Source of the DNA: Prochlorococcus sp. AG-402-G10 | GTDB taxonomy: Bacteria > Cyanobacteriota > Cyanobacteriia > PCC-6307 > Cyanobiaceae | Assembly: GCA_003279445.1 (NCBI GenBank) | Contig: QCHT01000001.1 | Coordinates: forward strand, 186,001-250,000 | Length of the DNA: 64,000 bases | Direction of reading: 5' to 3' | Shown: in pieces, positions 1 through 9,149 of the stretch | How positions within the stretch are numbered: position 1 is the stretch's first letter | Layout: each line of letters begins with the position of its first letter | Program-made: the position numbers and the translations under genes | Notes under the pieces: model-generated | The model's database searches: none | Seen by the model: the letters and a program-made list of their open reading frames with translations, nothing else | Told to the model about the DNA's origin: nothing

Positions 1-329
1 TCTGACTGAAGCTCACTTGGTAGCCTTCGTTGCCCTAGACGAAGTTCATGAGCTACGGTCATACCTATGAAATGACGTTCGGGAAATTGAAATACCACCC
101 CACACATTTCTCTCCTTTGTCTTTTTGTTACTATTTGGTCCTCGTATAAGATTGTTCCTTTGTTTTGAGAAACCAATCCACTGATGACTTCTACGAGGCT
201 TGTTTTACCAGTTCCGCTTGCTCCTGAAATTATTAATGGTTGATCTCTTTTGACATCTAATGAGATGCACTTCAATATTGGTTTCTCAGATGTTGAGGGA
301 TGATAATAAATGTTTCTCAACTTAAGCAT
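1..329 (-). CDS. ABC transporter ATP-binding protein (3' part missing)
   Basis: The N-terminal 109 residues of an ABC ATPase, running off the left edge of the window. A Walker A motif, GASGTGKTS, lies near residue 40, and a Q-loop-type VVFQFPERHF near residue 80; the signature and Walker B would lie outside. The FPE after the Q-loop resembles ATPases of cobalt/ECF-type importers and chloroplast ABCI11-like proteins, so a metal or vitamin import role is possible but only inferred. The ATG at 327-329 fits a compact start. It is divergent from the DUF3531 gene. Confidence 0.8.
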   Translation of the reverse strand, partial: MLKLRNIYYHPSTSEKPILKCISLDVKRDQPLIISGASGTGKTSLVEVISGLVSQNKGTILYEDQIVTKRQRREMCGVVFQFPERHFIGMTVAHELRLGQRRLPSELQS

Positions 330-447
330 TATGGATGGTTATATATTCCTATAAACTTATGATAAGTTTAAAGCTATTACTTAGAACTTACATGCTAGGT
401 ATAATTTAAGTTTATTTTTATAAGACTACAAATAATCACATACTAAT

Positions 448-897
448 ATGGAAATACGCTTTAGAGAAATAGATCCGTTTAACTGCTGGATATGGATACG
501 GTTTGAGGATATTCCCAGCCAAGGTGAAAAGAATTATATTGACGGAGTTTTTGACAGTTGGTACGTAATCGGACGACTAGGAGGGTTCAATTCTGGAAAC
601 CTGCAAGCACACCAGGCAGGCTCAGACTTAAGTTGGATGAGCTATAGCAGTGATGAAGAATCCTCTAATTTACCTGCATTAATGCACAATTTAGGACAAT
701 TAGAATATAAAGATGAATGGGCCCGATGTTGGGTTGATTTGGGTACCTCAGATGCTATTGCTCTAGATGTGTTGGTCAATACTTTATGTCAAATAAATGG
801 AGACATTGTTCGCCTGAAAGAACTATGTATAGGTGGTGTTAATGAGGATTGGGATGTTGTAGATCACCCAGATTCAATATTTGAAGCAACTGACTAG
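448..897 (+). CDS. DUF3531 family protein
   Basis: A 149-residue soluble protein rich in Trp and acidic residues. The N-terminal block MEIRFREIDPFNCWIWIRFE and the following VFDSWYVIGRLGGFNSGNLQ match the DUF3531 family of cyanobacteria and plastids as I remember it. No signal peptide or membrane segment is visible. The stop lies three bases before the ATG of rsmE, so the two are probably co-transcribed. The molecular function of the family is unknown to me. Confidence 0.8.
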   Translation: MEIRFREIDPFNCWIWIRFEDIPSQGEKNYIDGVFDSWYVIGRLGGFNSGNLQAHQAGSDLSWMSYSSDEESSNLPALMHNLGQLEYKDEWARCWVDLGTSDAIALDVLVNTLCQINGDIVRLKELCIGGVNEDWDVVDHPDSIFEATD

Positions 898-900
898 TGT

Positions 901-1668
901 ATGACTGAGTTGAAACGTCTCTTGGTCAATCATGATCGAATTAGGGAATCTTTTGAAAAGGGAAATTATTTAGAACTTACTGTTAAAGAGAATCACTACC
1001 TTTCAAGGGTTCTTCGACTTAAAAGAGGAGCTCAATTTAATGTAATTGATGGTATGGGAAACCTTTGGACTGCTGATTTCATTCAAAAAAATATCGTTAG
1101 ATTATGTGCTGACCTAGGCTCACCATCAGAAAGTTGCGCTAAACCATACCCAGAAATATGCTTAGCTGTAGCTGTCCCTAAAATCGGCTTTGACGATGTT
1201 TTGAGAATGTCATGTGAAATTGGGATAGATACGTTGTTGCCAATCAATACGGAGCGTTCGCTGTATAACGAAGTCTCTTCTCAACGATTTGCTAGATGGC
1301 AAGCAATTCTGAATGAAGCTGTTGAACAATCGGAGCGACTGTGGAAGCCAAAACTTATGGATATGAGTTCTTTCTCTGATTGGACCAATACTGTAAGTGA
1401 TAACTCTTTGTTTACTATTGGTACTACTCGATTAGATCATGCTATCTATTTAGAAAAGCTATTATTAAATTTAGATGAAGCAAAGGATGAAATTTGGGTA
1501 GCAATAGGACCTGAAGGTGGTTGGACTGATAATGAACTTGATGTAGCTAAGAAAAAAAATTGCACATATGTTGAATTTGGAGAATCTATTCTTAGAACCT
1601 CAACAGCAGCAATATCAGCTTGTCAACTTTTATGCTCCTGGCGTAGATCAAGTTCCTATGTTTCATGA
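901..1668 (+). CDS. rsmE: 16S rRNA (uracil1498-N3)-methyltransferase RsmE
   Basis: A 255-residue SPOUT-class methyltransferase that N3-methylates U1498 of 16S rRNA using S-adenosylmethionine. The N-terminal PUA-like part contains HYLSRVLRLKRG near residues 32-43. The C-terminal SPOUT knot shows IGPEGGWTDNE near residues 202-212 and LGE/FGESILRTSTAA near 226-238, the family's cofactor-binding loops. The length is normal. It follows the DUF3531 gene by three bases. Confidence 0.95.
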   Translation: MTELKRLLVNHDRIRESFEKGNYLELTVKENHYLSRVLRLKRGAQFNVIDGMGNLWTADFIQKNIVRLCADLGSPSESCAKPYPEICLAVAVPKIGFDDVLRMSCEIGIDTLLPINTERSLYNEVSSQRFARWQAILNEAVEQSERLWKPKLMDMSSFSDWTNTVSDNSLFTIGTTRLDHAIYLEKLLLNLDEAKDEIWVAIGPEGGWTDNELDVAKKKNCTYVEFGESILRTSTAAISACQLLCSWRRSSSYVS

Positions 1669-1723
1669 TTTCCGTAAATTACATTCTAAAGTAGATTGTC
1701 TTTGAATTATAAATTATATTCTT

Positions 1724-2464
1724 TTGACTCTTCTTCTTCACTCTGGTTGGTTCTGGGCGTTCTTTATTAATTTTATTATTATCTTAATTGCTCATCGCCT
1801 TCCATTTCTAACTAAAGAGGGTTGGTTTCATGCAGGAATTCTAGGCACAATACTCATGGGATGTATTGGCTGGAATGCTTGGCTGGCGGTTGCGTTTTAT
1901 ATGTTATTTGGTACAGCTGTTACAAAACTAGGTTTTTCGTTCAAGATGTCTAAGGGTATTGCAGAAGGAAGGGGAGGTAGACGAGGACCGGAGAATGTCT
2001 GGGGATCTGCAGCAACTGGAGCAATTTTGGCACTTGTATATAAATTCTTTAATGGTTCCGGTGAGTATTTAATTTTTCTAGGCTTTGCATCAAGCTTCTC
2101 AGCAAAGTTAGCTGATACTTTTGGAAGTGAAATCGGTAAGAGGTGGGGACGTAAAACGTACCTAATTTCTAACCTTCGTCTTGTCCCACCGGGGACAGAT
2201 GGCGCTATTAGTCTGGAGGGAACATTTGCAAGTTTTGTTGGTAGTCTCCTAATGGGATTTATAATGTATAAACTAAATTTTTTGACTTCTTTATTATCAT
2301 TATTAATTGTAATTATTACCGGTTTTATAGCGACTCTAGCGGAAAGTTTTTTTGGTGCATTTTTTCAACACAAAATCGGATGGATGTCTAATGAGTTAGT
2401 TAACTTCATTCAAACAAGCTTTGCTTCGGTGCTTTCAATTTGTTTTGCACTACTATTAGTTTAA
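1724..2464 (+). CDS. DUF92 (TIGR00297) integral membrane protein
   Basis: A 246-residue polytopic membrane protein, mostly hydrophobic, with conserved motifs GRGGRRGPENVWGSAATGA (about residues 83-101) and a DTFGSEIGKRWGRKTYLI block (about 131-148) ending in PPGTDGAISLEGT. These are hallmarks of DUF92. Plant and cyanobacterial members include VTE6-type phytyl-phosphate kinases acting in tocopherol and phylloquinone salvage, so that role is plausible but not shown. The chosen start is TTG at 1724; no ATG lies nearby upstream. Confidence 0.85.
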   Translation: MTLLLHSGWFWAFFINFIIILIAHRLPFLTKEGWFHAGILGTILMGCIGWNAWLAVAFYMLFGTAVTKLGFSFKMSKGIAEGRGGRRGPENVWGSAATGAILALVYKFFNGSGEYLIFLGFASSFSAKLADTFGSEIGKRWGRKTYLISNLRLVPPGTDGAISLEGTFASFVGSLLMGFIMYKLNFLTSLLSLLIVIITGFIATLAESFFGAFFQHKIGWMSNELVNFIQTSFASVLSICFALLLV

Positions 2465-2495
2465 GTCATTACCCTTCAATCCTCCTTGTAGTAAT

Positions 2496-3140
2496 TTAGG
2501 ACTGAGCCCATTTTTGAAGTGAGGGCCAATTAGATATTTTCTCAAAGAGCCATTTGTGTCCTTCTGAGTTTAGATGTATCCCGTCGGGCATAATTAAACT
2601 TTCATAAGATGGCTTACTCCTCATTTCTTGAAATGTTGCCAGGAATGGTATATCTAGCTCAAGGCAGCATTCTTCTATTAATCTTTCATAGCTTGAACAA
2701 GCTGTATTTGAATACCATAAACACTCAGCAAATGGCATTTTCTCTTCGCTTACAGCTGTTAGTCCCATAACCATAACAAATGTTTCCTTCTTGATTTTTT
2801 TAAGGAGCTCTTCGAGGCCAAACTTAAATGCTTCTTTTGAAAGCTGAGGTCTACCATCAATCCTTCCAACCTTGGCTGTGTCATTAATTCCTACGGCTAA
2901 AATCAGTCCGGTTGGCAGTTTCCTTCTTAATTCACCGCGACAGTACCATTCTCTGTGCCACCTCTGTGCCACTTTTTCAAGTCCATCTCCTCTAATCCCT
3001 AGCGGATAAAGTATGGGATTACATGAGGAATCCATCCAATGTCTTCTAAGCCTGCCACACCAACCCCCACCTTCACTATCTCCCCATCCATAGACAGAGC
3101 TATCTCCAATGACTATTAATTGCTTTATTTCTGATTTCAT
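2496..3140 (-). CDS. SGNH/GDSL-type hydrolase
   Basis: A 214-residue protein with the SGNH hydrolase blocks in order: VIGDSSVYGWGD near residues 10-21 (nucleophile Ser), the conserved Gly around residue 49, GINDTAK near residue 83 (Asn block) and PDGIHLNSEGHKWL near residue 185 (Asp-x-x-His). It is likely an esterase or lipase with an unknown substrate. No signal peptide is seen, so it is probably cytosolic. It lies 21 bases downstream of the phosphonate-type permease on the same strand, so it may share its transcript. Confidence 0.85.
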   Translation of the reverse strand: MKSEIKQLIVIGDSSVYGWGDSEGGGWCGRLRRHWMDSSCNPILYPLGIRGDGLEKVAQRWHREWYCRGELRRKLPTGLILAVGINDTAKVGRIDGRPQLSKEAFKFGLEELLKKIKKETFVMVMGLTAVSEEKMPFAECLWYSNTACSSYERLIEECCLELDIPFLATFQEMRSKPSYESLIMPDGIHLNSEGHKWLFEKISNWPSLQKWAQS

Positions 3141-3161
3141 GAAATATCTATAAAGGAATTG

Positions 3162-4757
3162 TTATGTATGAAAAGCATTATTACCTTGTTTATTAAGTAG
3201 ACGTCTCTGTAATTTTTCACTTAATGTCTCACCAATTAAGGTGATTGACATAAAAGTAGCTGTTATCAATAGTACTTCCTCCCAAGCAAAAGAACTCAAA
3301 GATTCCTTCAACTGCCATCCTAATCCAACACCCCCTACTGCTCCTACTACGATAGTCTCTCGCAATATAACATCAGTCCTATACAATGAATAGGTTAAAT
3401 AACTATTGCTTTGAAGAGACATTTTCCCGTATAGCCACGCTAGGTGGCTATTCGCTCCAGTAGCCTTTATTCCTGTAAAAATATTAGTATCTTGGTTGTC
3501 AATATTTTGTTTTAATAGACGACCTAAAACACCCATGTTTTGTATCCCCAAGGCTAAGGCTCCTACAGAAATACTTGGGTTTGTACAGAGCAGTAACAAC
3601 ATAGTAGTTAATGGTGTTGGAATTAATCTACAAAATATCCAAAATATGCTGAGAGCTTTTGCTCGATATCTTGCTTGAGATAGCATAAGCAATATGGGTG
3701 GTAAACCAATCGCAATTCCAGAAGCAAGAAGCATTAATAATACTGTTTCTAATATTAGCTTCAACCAAGGTAGTGATGTTATTGCACTTAACAGATTAGT
3801 TGAACTTGGAATACTAAATAAATGAATAGTGAAAGGCACAAATAGATTTACACCAAGTACATTAAGCCAAATTAGACTTGTACCCAATAGTATTAATAAA
3901 ACCAGTAAGCACATTAATGAGAATTTACCAACATTTCTGAAGTAGAATTTTGGCTTTTGAAGATATTCAAGCGCTTTCTCAAGTAACAAAATTGCGAAAA
4001 ATAGTATCCATAGTGATGTCCACATTTCATTAAATTTTAGGGATAAAATACTTAACTGCATTTCTGTACCAATTCCTCCTAAACCAAAAACACCCAAAAG
4101 AGTAGCTCCTCTTATGGCACATTCAAATCTGTATGAACCATAGTTTCCTATAATAGGTATTAACTTTGGTATAAAAGCTGTTGTTAATACCTGTATTTTA
4201 CTTGCCCCGATATGCTTCAATGCTATTAAACTTTTTAGGTCTATCTTATCAATTTGTTCTGCAAAAACCCTTGCCATTAGAGCTGAATATGGTATTGCAA
4301 TAGCAAGTATTGCTATCCATGGTGCCATCCCAAAGATCTGAAGAAATAGTAATCCCCATATCAATTCGTGAGTTGCTCTTGGTAGAGTTAATATACGCCT
4401 AATTATAGTTGTTATATATTCTGGTATACCAATTATTCTAGTCAATGAATAAGAGCTAAAAATAGCAAGGAATAAACCCATTGATATACTTATTACCCAT
4501 GAGATTATTGCAAAGCAAAAAGTAATCTGTAGACCAATCCAACTACTTTGGACTACATCTTTATCAAAGGAAGGATGAAGTCCAGAGAAAATAAAACTTA
4601 TTAATGTTGATATTCCTCCTATATGTAGACCATGAGCACACTGAATAAATACAGGAATTATAGCTAATATGGGCAGGATTGTTAAAGTAACCTTGCTTAT
4701 ATTTGTTTCTTTCAAGGATTTAGCAATATAAGTTAGAGATTTCACCTTTTGAGACAC
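3162..4757 (-). CDS. phnE: Phosphonate-type ABC transporter permease (two fused permease domains)
   Basis: A 531-residue inner-membrane permease. Two tandem binding-protein-dependent permease domains are visible, each with the EAA-type coupling loop (ALKHIGASKIQVLTTAFIPK in the first half, GIKATGANSHLAWLYGK in the second), separated by a membrane segment near residues 280-300. Canonical PhnE is about 260 residues, so this is a natural duplication fused into one chain. The start overlaps the end of the ATPase gene by 38 bp, indicating coupled translation. Substrate could be phosphonate, phosphite or phosphate analogues; no binding protein is adjacent. Confidence 0.85.
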   Translation of the reverse strand: MSQKVKSLTYIAKSLKETNISKVTLTILPILAIIPVFIQCAHGLHIGGISTLISFIFSGLHPSFDKDVVQSSWIGLQITFCFAIISWVISISMGLFLAIFSSYSLTRIIGIPEYITTIIRRILTLPRATHELIWGLLFLQIFGMAPWIAILAIAIPYSALMARVFAEQIDKIDLKSLIALKHIGASKIQVLTTAFIPKLIPIIGNYGSYRFECAIRGATLLGVFGLGGIGTEMQLSILSLKFNEMWTSLWILFFAILLLEKALEYLQKPKFYFRNVGKFSLMCLLVLLILLGTSLIWLNVLGVNLFVPFTIHLFSIPSSTNLLSAITSLPWLKLILETVLLMLLASGIAIGLPPILLMLSQARYRAKALSIFWIFCRLIPTPLTTMLLLLCTNPSISVGALALGIQNMGVLGRLLKQNIDNQDTNIFTGIKATGANSHLAWLYGKMSLQSNSYLTYSLYRTDVILRETIVVGAVGGVGLGWQLKESLSSFAWEEVLLITATFMSITLIGETLSEKLQRRLLNKQGNNAFHT

Positions 4758-5457
4758 CTAGGGAATCAGAATCGACAACAATTCGACCATCTTTCAATCC
4801 AATTACTCGATTAAATTTATCAATTAGCTCAGGCCTGTGTAAACTAACTATACAACTTTGAGCACTATTTAGTGACTGATTCATTTGCTCTCTAAGCAGT
4901 ATTTTTAGGATAATAGTAATTAGAGTTGGATCTAAGTTAGAGAATGGTTCGTCAGCAACAATTAAATCGGACTCTTGACGTAACAGTCTTGCTATGGCAA
5001 CCCTTTTCCTTTGCCCGCTTGAAAGTTTTTCAATGTTCATATTGACTAAACTATTAGAAAGGCCAACAGCATTTAGGCATTTAATGCACTCTTGATACTC
5101 GATCACTCCAAATAAATTAGCTATCGCCCAACCAACACTGTGTCTGCCAAGTGCTCCACAATTTATATTCTGTCCAACTGTTAATTCCTCTATCAGCCTT
5201 AAGTCTTGCCATAGTGACCCAATTTTTCGCCTCTTGTTATCGGAACAATTTCTTATATCCTTACCATTAAGGATTACCTCTCCTGTTGTAGGACGTAAGG
5301 ATCCATTAATAATGTTGAGCAGAGTAGTTTTCCCAGAACCACTTTTACCAATTAAAGCTATGTGATCACCAGTGTTTATAGAGATATTTATATCCTTAAC
5401 CCTTATACTAGTTAAGCTTTCTAGCGATACATTCTTAACTTCTATCAATTTACTCAT
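4720..5457 (-). CDS. phnC: Phosphonate-type ABC transporter ATPase
   Basis: A 245-residue ABC ATPase with all core motifs: Walker A GKSGSGKTT (about 37-45), Q-loop SLWQDLRLIEELTVGQN (about 81-97), signature LSSGQRKRVAIARLL (about 144-158) and Walker B DLIVADEPFSNLDP (about 163-176). The motor for the fused permease that it overlaps. The Q-loop sequence and gene order fit the PhnC family. Its upstream neighbour is a 132-base spacer and then the end of aspC, so no phnD precedes it. Confidence 0.85.
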   Translation of the reverse strand: MSKLIEVKNVSLESLTSIRVKDINISINTGDHIALIGKSGSGKTTLLNIINGSLRPTTGEVILNGKDIRNCSDNKRRKIGSLWQDLRLIEELTVGQNINCGALGRHSVGWAIANLFGVIEYQECIKCLNAVGLSNSLVNMNIEKLSSGQRKRVAIARLLRQESDLIVADEPFSNLDPTLITIILKILLREQMNQSLNSAQSCIVSLHRPELIDKFNRVIGLKDGRIVVDSDSLGVSKGEISNLYC

Positions 5458-5589
5458 TTTCTGGAAATTGAGTGAGATAGTTGCTTAAGTATATAGCTTA
5501 TATAGTAGGCATATTTGAAGGTATAGCTATATACTATTGATATTTTAATTATGCCGTTATTACATGCCATTTGAATTCTAATTGTGCTC

Positions 5590-6777
5590 TTATTGATTCA
5601 TTAATCTTTCTATTAATCTCTTAAGTCTATCTAGGCCATCACGAATAGTTTCATCTGATGCTGAGCAAGATAATCTGATGCAGTTGTCTTGGCCGAATGC
5701 AATCCCTGGAACCATTGCTAGACCCTCTTCTTCTAATGCCATTTTGCAGAAATCTATTGAACCCGGTAAGTTTCCTATCAGTTGAGGGAATGAATAAAAG
5801 GCTCCTGATTGCTCGTGAACAACTAATTCTTTAATTCCTTTTAACCCTTCAGTAAGGAGATTCCTTCGCTTATTGTAGCTATTGATCATGTAGTCAATTC
5901 CTGAGGGCTGTTCTTGAACTGCTGCTAGCGCTCCCTTTTGAGCAAAACTACAGACGTTACTAGTACTTTGACTTTGCAGGGCTGTCGCTTTCTTGATAAT
6001 GGTTTCATTTCCATATAAATATCCTATTCTCCAGCCTGTCATGGCCCATGCTTTCGCAAATCCATTAACTATAAAAATCCTTTCTTTTATATCCTCTGCT
6101 AATTGTGCAATAGATATATGTCTTTCTTCCTCAGATATTATGAATTCATAAATCTCGTCACTTACGACGTAAATATGTGGATGTCTTCTCAGAAGCTCGG
6201 CAATTGCCTCCAACTCTTTTAATTTCATTACCTTTCCTGTTGGATTGCATGGTGAATTTAGTATTAATATTTTTGTTTGAGGTGATATCTGAGACTCCAT
6301 TTTACTAATGTCTAGCGAGAAACCATTCTCTGCTAGTGCATCAACAATGATTGGCTTTCCTTGGGCAAACCTTGCAATATCAGGATAGCTAAGCCAGTAG
6401 GGGGAGGGAATTAAGACTTCATCTCCTGGGTCCAGGAGTATTTGAAATAAGTTGAAAATTGCTTGTTTCCCTCCATTTGTAATAAGAATATTTTCTTTAG
6501 TTGAAGGAACTTTGTTTATTGTTAAAAGCTTGTGAGCAATTGCCTCTCTAAGACACGGGTCACCTGCGGCAGGACCATACCTTGTTATACCTTCATCAAG
6601 AGCCTTCTTAGCTGCCTCAATAATGAAGGTTGGGGTATCGAAATCAGGTTCCCCGGCACTTAAACTGCAAATATTCTTCCCATTCTTTTTTAACTCTTGA
6701 GCAAGTGAACTGATCTCGAGCGTCATAGAAGCTTTGAGACCAAGTGCTCTTTTTGAAATTGAATTTTGATGGATCAT
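5590..6777 (-). CDS. aspC: Aspartate aminotransferase (class I/II)
   Basis: A 395-residue fold-type I PLP aminotransferase transferring the amino group between aspartate and 2-oxoglutarate; some cyanobacterial members also accept prephenate. Visible motifs: SAGEPDFDTP near residue 40, PSPYWLSYPD near residue 124, NSPCNPTG near residue 174, SDEIYE near residue 207 and the PLP-lysine region NGFAKAWAMTGWRIGY near residues 238-253 (Schiff-base Lys in GFAKAWAM). The C-terminal CIRLSCSAS supplies the carboxylate-binding Arg. It is monocistronic, divergent from the VOC gene. Confidence 0.93.
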   Translation of the reverse strand: MIHQNSISKRALGLKASMTLEISSLAQELKKNGKNICSLSAGEPDFDTPTFIIEAAKKALDEGITRYGPAAGDPCLREAIAHKLLTINKVPSTKENILITNGGKQAIFNLFQILLDPGDEVLIPSPYWLSYPDIARFAQGKPIIVDALAENGFSLDISKMESQISPQTKILILNSPCNPTGKVMKLKELEAIAELLRRHPHIYVVSDEIYEFIISEEERHISIAQLAEDIKERIFIVNGFAKAWAMTGWRIGYLYGNETIIKKATALQSQSTSNVCSFAQKGALAAVQEQPSGIDYMINSYNKRRNLLTEGLKGIKELVVHEQSGAFYSFPQLIGNLPGSIDFCKMALEEEGLAMVPGIAFGQDNCIRLSCSASDETIRDGLDRLKRLIERLMNQ

Positions 6778-6869
6778 TCTTAAATCATCGTTTTTGGGAT
6801 CTTTCGCTAAGATCAGAAAATTCCTGATTGAGTGTTTTGAATGAGCTATTTAAATTATATAAATCTCTA

Positions 6870-7271
6870 ATGGATTTTACTAAAACTAATTTAGTAATTT
6901 CATCAAGAGAACCTGAGAAATTAGGAAAGTTTTATTCCTCAATAATGGGTTTAGAGATCTCAGGAGGCTTTGGCTTGATGGATTTTTGCTTAAGAGACAG
7001 GAATCCTCAGAAAATAACCTTTTATAAGCCTTCGAATAAACATAATAAAGCCCGTTTTTGTCCACCCACTTTGGCTCTTTGCTTTGAAGCTTATCCTGTT
7101 CAAGATCCTATCAATGTAATTGAGGGATGTATTGAGGAAATTATTTCCTTTGGTGGAGAATTAATTGAGGGACCAATAACCGAAGGGTTTGGAGTAGAGG
7201 CTTGGTTCTCAGATATTGAGGACAATTACTTTTTGGTTGTTATCCCTCTGCTTCAAGAAGATAAGAAATAA
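6870..7271 (+). CDS. VOC (glyoxalase/bleomycin-resistance) superfamily protein
   Basis: A small metal-dependent-fold protein. DFTKTNLVISSREPEKLGKFYSSIMGLEI is a typical first beta-alpha-beta VOC module, and FGGELIEGPITEGFGVEAWFSDIEDNYFLVV the C-terminal module with the conserved Glu/Asp region. The ATG at 6870 places this module at the N terminus (133 aa) and is preferred over an upstream ATG at 6828, which adds 14 unconserved-looking residues. Substrate unknown. It precedes the UDG gene by 23 bases. Confidence 0.75.
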   Translation: MDFTKTNLVISSREPEKLGKFYSSIMGLEISGGFGLMDFCLRDRNPQKITFYKPSNKHNKARFCPPTLALCFEAYPVQDPINVIEGCIEEIISFGGELIEGPITEGFGVEAWFSDIEDNYFLVVIPLLQEDKK

Positions 7272-7294
7272 AATTAATTAAAGGGCATTAAGCT

Positions 7295-7897
7295 ATGTCT
7301 CTTCTTTCCTATTCAAAACACTTACCCTGCAGTTCATGTACAGAAAGTTCAGTTGTTGTTTCTAGGGGTAACCCGTCAGCTTCCTTAATGCTGATTGGTG
7401 AAGCTCCTGGAGCAACTGAGGAAAAATTTTTAAAACCCTTTGTTGGCAAATCTGGAAAAGTTTTAAATACACTTTTAGAAGCGGCTAGTATTGATTATGA
7501 GAAGGACGTTTATATATGTAATTTAATAAAATCTAGACCTCCAAATAACCGTCCTCCAACAAAGCAAGAGATTACTTTGCATTTACCATGGTTATATCAA
7601 CAAATTAAAATTATTGACCCATTGATCATTGTTTTGATTGGCTCCACTTCATTACGCGCAATACTTGGTCTCAAGTCTAAAATTACTGAATTACGAGGGA
7701 CATGGCACAATTGGAATGGTATTTATTTAATGCCAATCTTCCACCCTGCTTATCTTCTGAGGAATCCTTCTAGATCTGTTGGGAAACCTTATGAGTTAAC
7801 CTGTATTGATCTAATAGAGGTTAAAAAAAAGCTTACTGAACTAAATTCATATGCAAAAAACTCCAACTCCTTCTTTAAAGCGAATACAATCTCATGA
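7295..7897 (+). CDS. Family 4-like uracil-DNA glycosylase
   Basis: A 200-residue uracil-DNA glycosylase relative for base excision repair. Family 4 motifs are present: [21 protein letters not shown] near residues 33-53, [17 protein letters not shown] near 78-94 and the C-terminal [11 protein letters not shown] near 150-160. The N-terminal cysteine pair CSSC (residues 12 and 15) of the iron-sulfur site is present, but the two later ligands expected in KCRPP and about 16 residues on are Ser and Leu. The stop overlaps the ispG start (ATGA), so the genes are coupled. Confidence 0.85.
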   Translation: MSLLSYSKHLPCSSCTESSVVVSRGNPSASLMLIGEAPGATEEKFLKPFVGKSGKVLNTLLEAASIDYEKDVYICNLIKSRPPNNRPPTKQEITLHLPWLYQQIKIIDPLIIVLIGSTSLRAILGLKSKITELRGTWHNWNGIYLMPIFHPAYLLRNPSRSVGKPYELTCIDLIEVKKKLTELNSYAKNSNSFFKANTIS

Positions 7898-9138
7898 CAA
7901 CTAATACCGATAATAAATTAAGCGAACAGCTTTTATCTCGACGTTATAGTACTCAAATCGAACGGAGAAGAACATGTTCGGTGAAAGTTGGCAATATCTA
8001 TATTGGCAGCGATCATCCAGTGAGTGTTCAGTCAATGATTAATGAAGACACTTTGGATATAGAGGCTTCTACAGCTGCTATTAGAAGATTGCATGAAGTT
8101 GGGTGTGAAATTGTCAGATTGACTGTACCTTCTCTTTCTCATGCAAAAGCTGTTGGAGAAATAAAAAAAGCCTTGGAAGCCTCGTATATGCCAGTTCCCT
8201 TAGTAGCAGATGTTCATCATAATGGAATGAAAATTGCGTTGGAGGTGGCAAAACATGTTGATAAAGTTAGGATAAATCCAGGTTTGTTTGTTTTTTCTCA
8301 ATCTGACTCAAATAGGACTGAATTTTCAAAAGAAGAAATCTCATCTATTAAAAATAAGATAATTCAAAACTTCGAACCAATTGTTAATTCCTTAAAAGAA
8401 CAAAATAAAGCATTACGAATAGGAGTTAATCATGGATCCTTGGCAGAGAGAATGTTATTTCAATATGGTGATACGCCCGAAGGTATGGTTGAATCTGCGA
8501 TGGAATTTATTCGTATTTGTGACTCTTTAGATTTTCATAATATTGTAGTTTCAATGAAGGCCTCAAGACCTCCTGTCATGCTAGCGGCTTATAGACTTAT
8601 GGCAGATACTATGGATAGGGAAGGTTATCGTTACCCACTTCATTTAGGAGTAACAGAAGCAGGTGATGGAGACTATGGTCGAATTAAAAGTACTGTAGGA
8701 ATAGGAACACTTTTATCAGAAGGAATAGGAGATACTATAAGAGTTTCTCTCACCGAAGCTCCAGAGAAGGAAATTCCAGTTGCGTATTCAATATTACAAA
8801 CAGTAGGACTAAGGAAGACCATGGTCGAATATATCAGTTGTCCTAGTTGTGGTAGAACCCTTTTTAATCTTGAGGAAGTCGTAGCAAAAGTTAGAGAGGC
8901 TACATCTCATTTGACTGGTTTAGATATAGCAGTTATGGGTTGTATTGTGAATGGCCCAGGTGAGATGGCAGACGCGGATTATGGATATGTAGGAAAAGGT
9001 AAGGGGACGATTGCTCTTTATAGAAGAAGAGATGAGATACGCAAAGTTCCAGAAGATCAAGGAGTTCAAGCCCTAGTAGATTTAATTAAACAGGATGGTA
9101 AATGGATTGAACCGGAAACCAAATCAAATAATATTTAA
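7894..9138 (+). CDS. ispG: 4-hydroxy-3-methylbut-2-enyl diphosphate synthase (flavodoxin/ferredoxin) IspG
   Basis: A 414-residue enzyme of the MEP isoprenoid pathway, converting methylerythritol cyclodiphosphate to HMBPP in a two-electron reduction. The TIM-barrel part shows [13 protein letters not shown] and VADVHHNG, and the C-terminal iron-sulfur domain [13 protein letters not shown] plus [11 protein letters not shown] carries the three cluster cysteines and a Glu ligand. The length and insert are typical of cyanobacterial GcpE. In plastids and cyanobacteria the electron donor is ferredoxin. It overlaps the UDG gene by four bases. Confidence 0.97.
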   Translation: MTTNTDNKLSEQLLSRRYSTQIERRRTCSVKVGNIYIGSDHPVSVQSMINEDTLDIEASTAAIRRLHEVGCEIVRLTVPSLSHAKAVGEIKKALEASYMPVPLVADVHHNGMKIALEVAKHVDKVRINPGLFVFSQSDSNRTEFSKEEISSIKNKIIQNFEPIVNSLKEQNKALRIGVNHGSLAERMLFQYGDTPEGMVESAMEFIRICDSLDFHNIVVSMKASRPPVMLAAYRLMADTMDREGYRYPLHLGVTEAGDGDYGRIKSTVGIGTLLSEGIGDTIRVSLTEAPEKEIPVAYSILQTVGLRKTMVEYISCPSCGRTLFNLEEVVAKVREATSHLTGLDIAVMGCIVNGPGEMADADYGYVGKGKGTIALYRRRDEIRKVPEDQGVQALVDLIKQDGKWIEPETKSNNI

Positions 9139-9149
9139 ATAGAACAATA

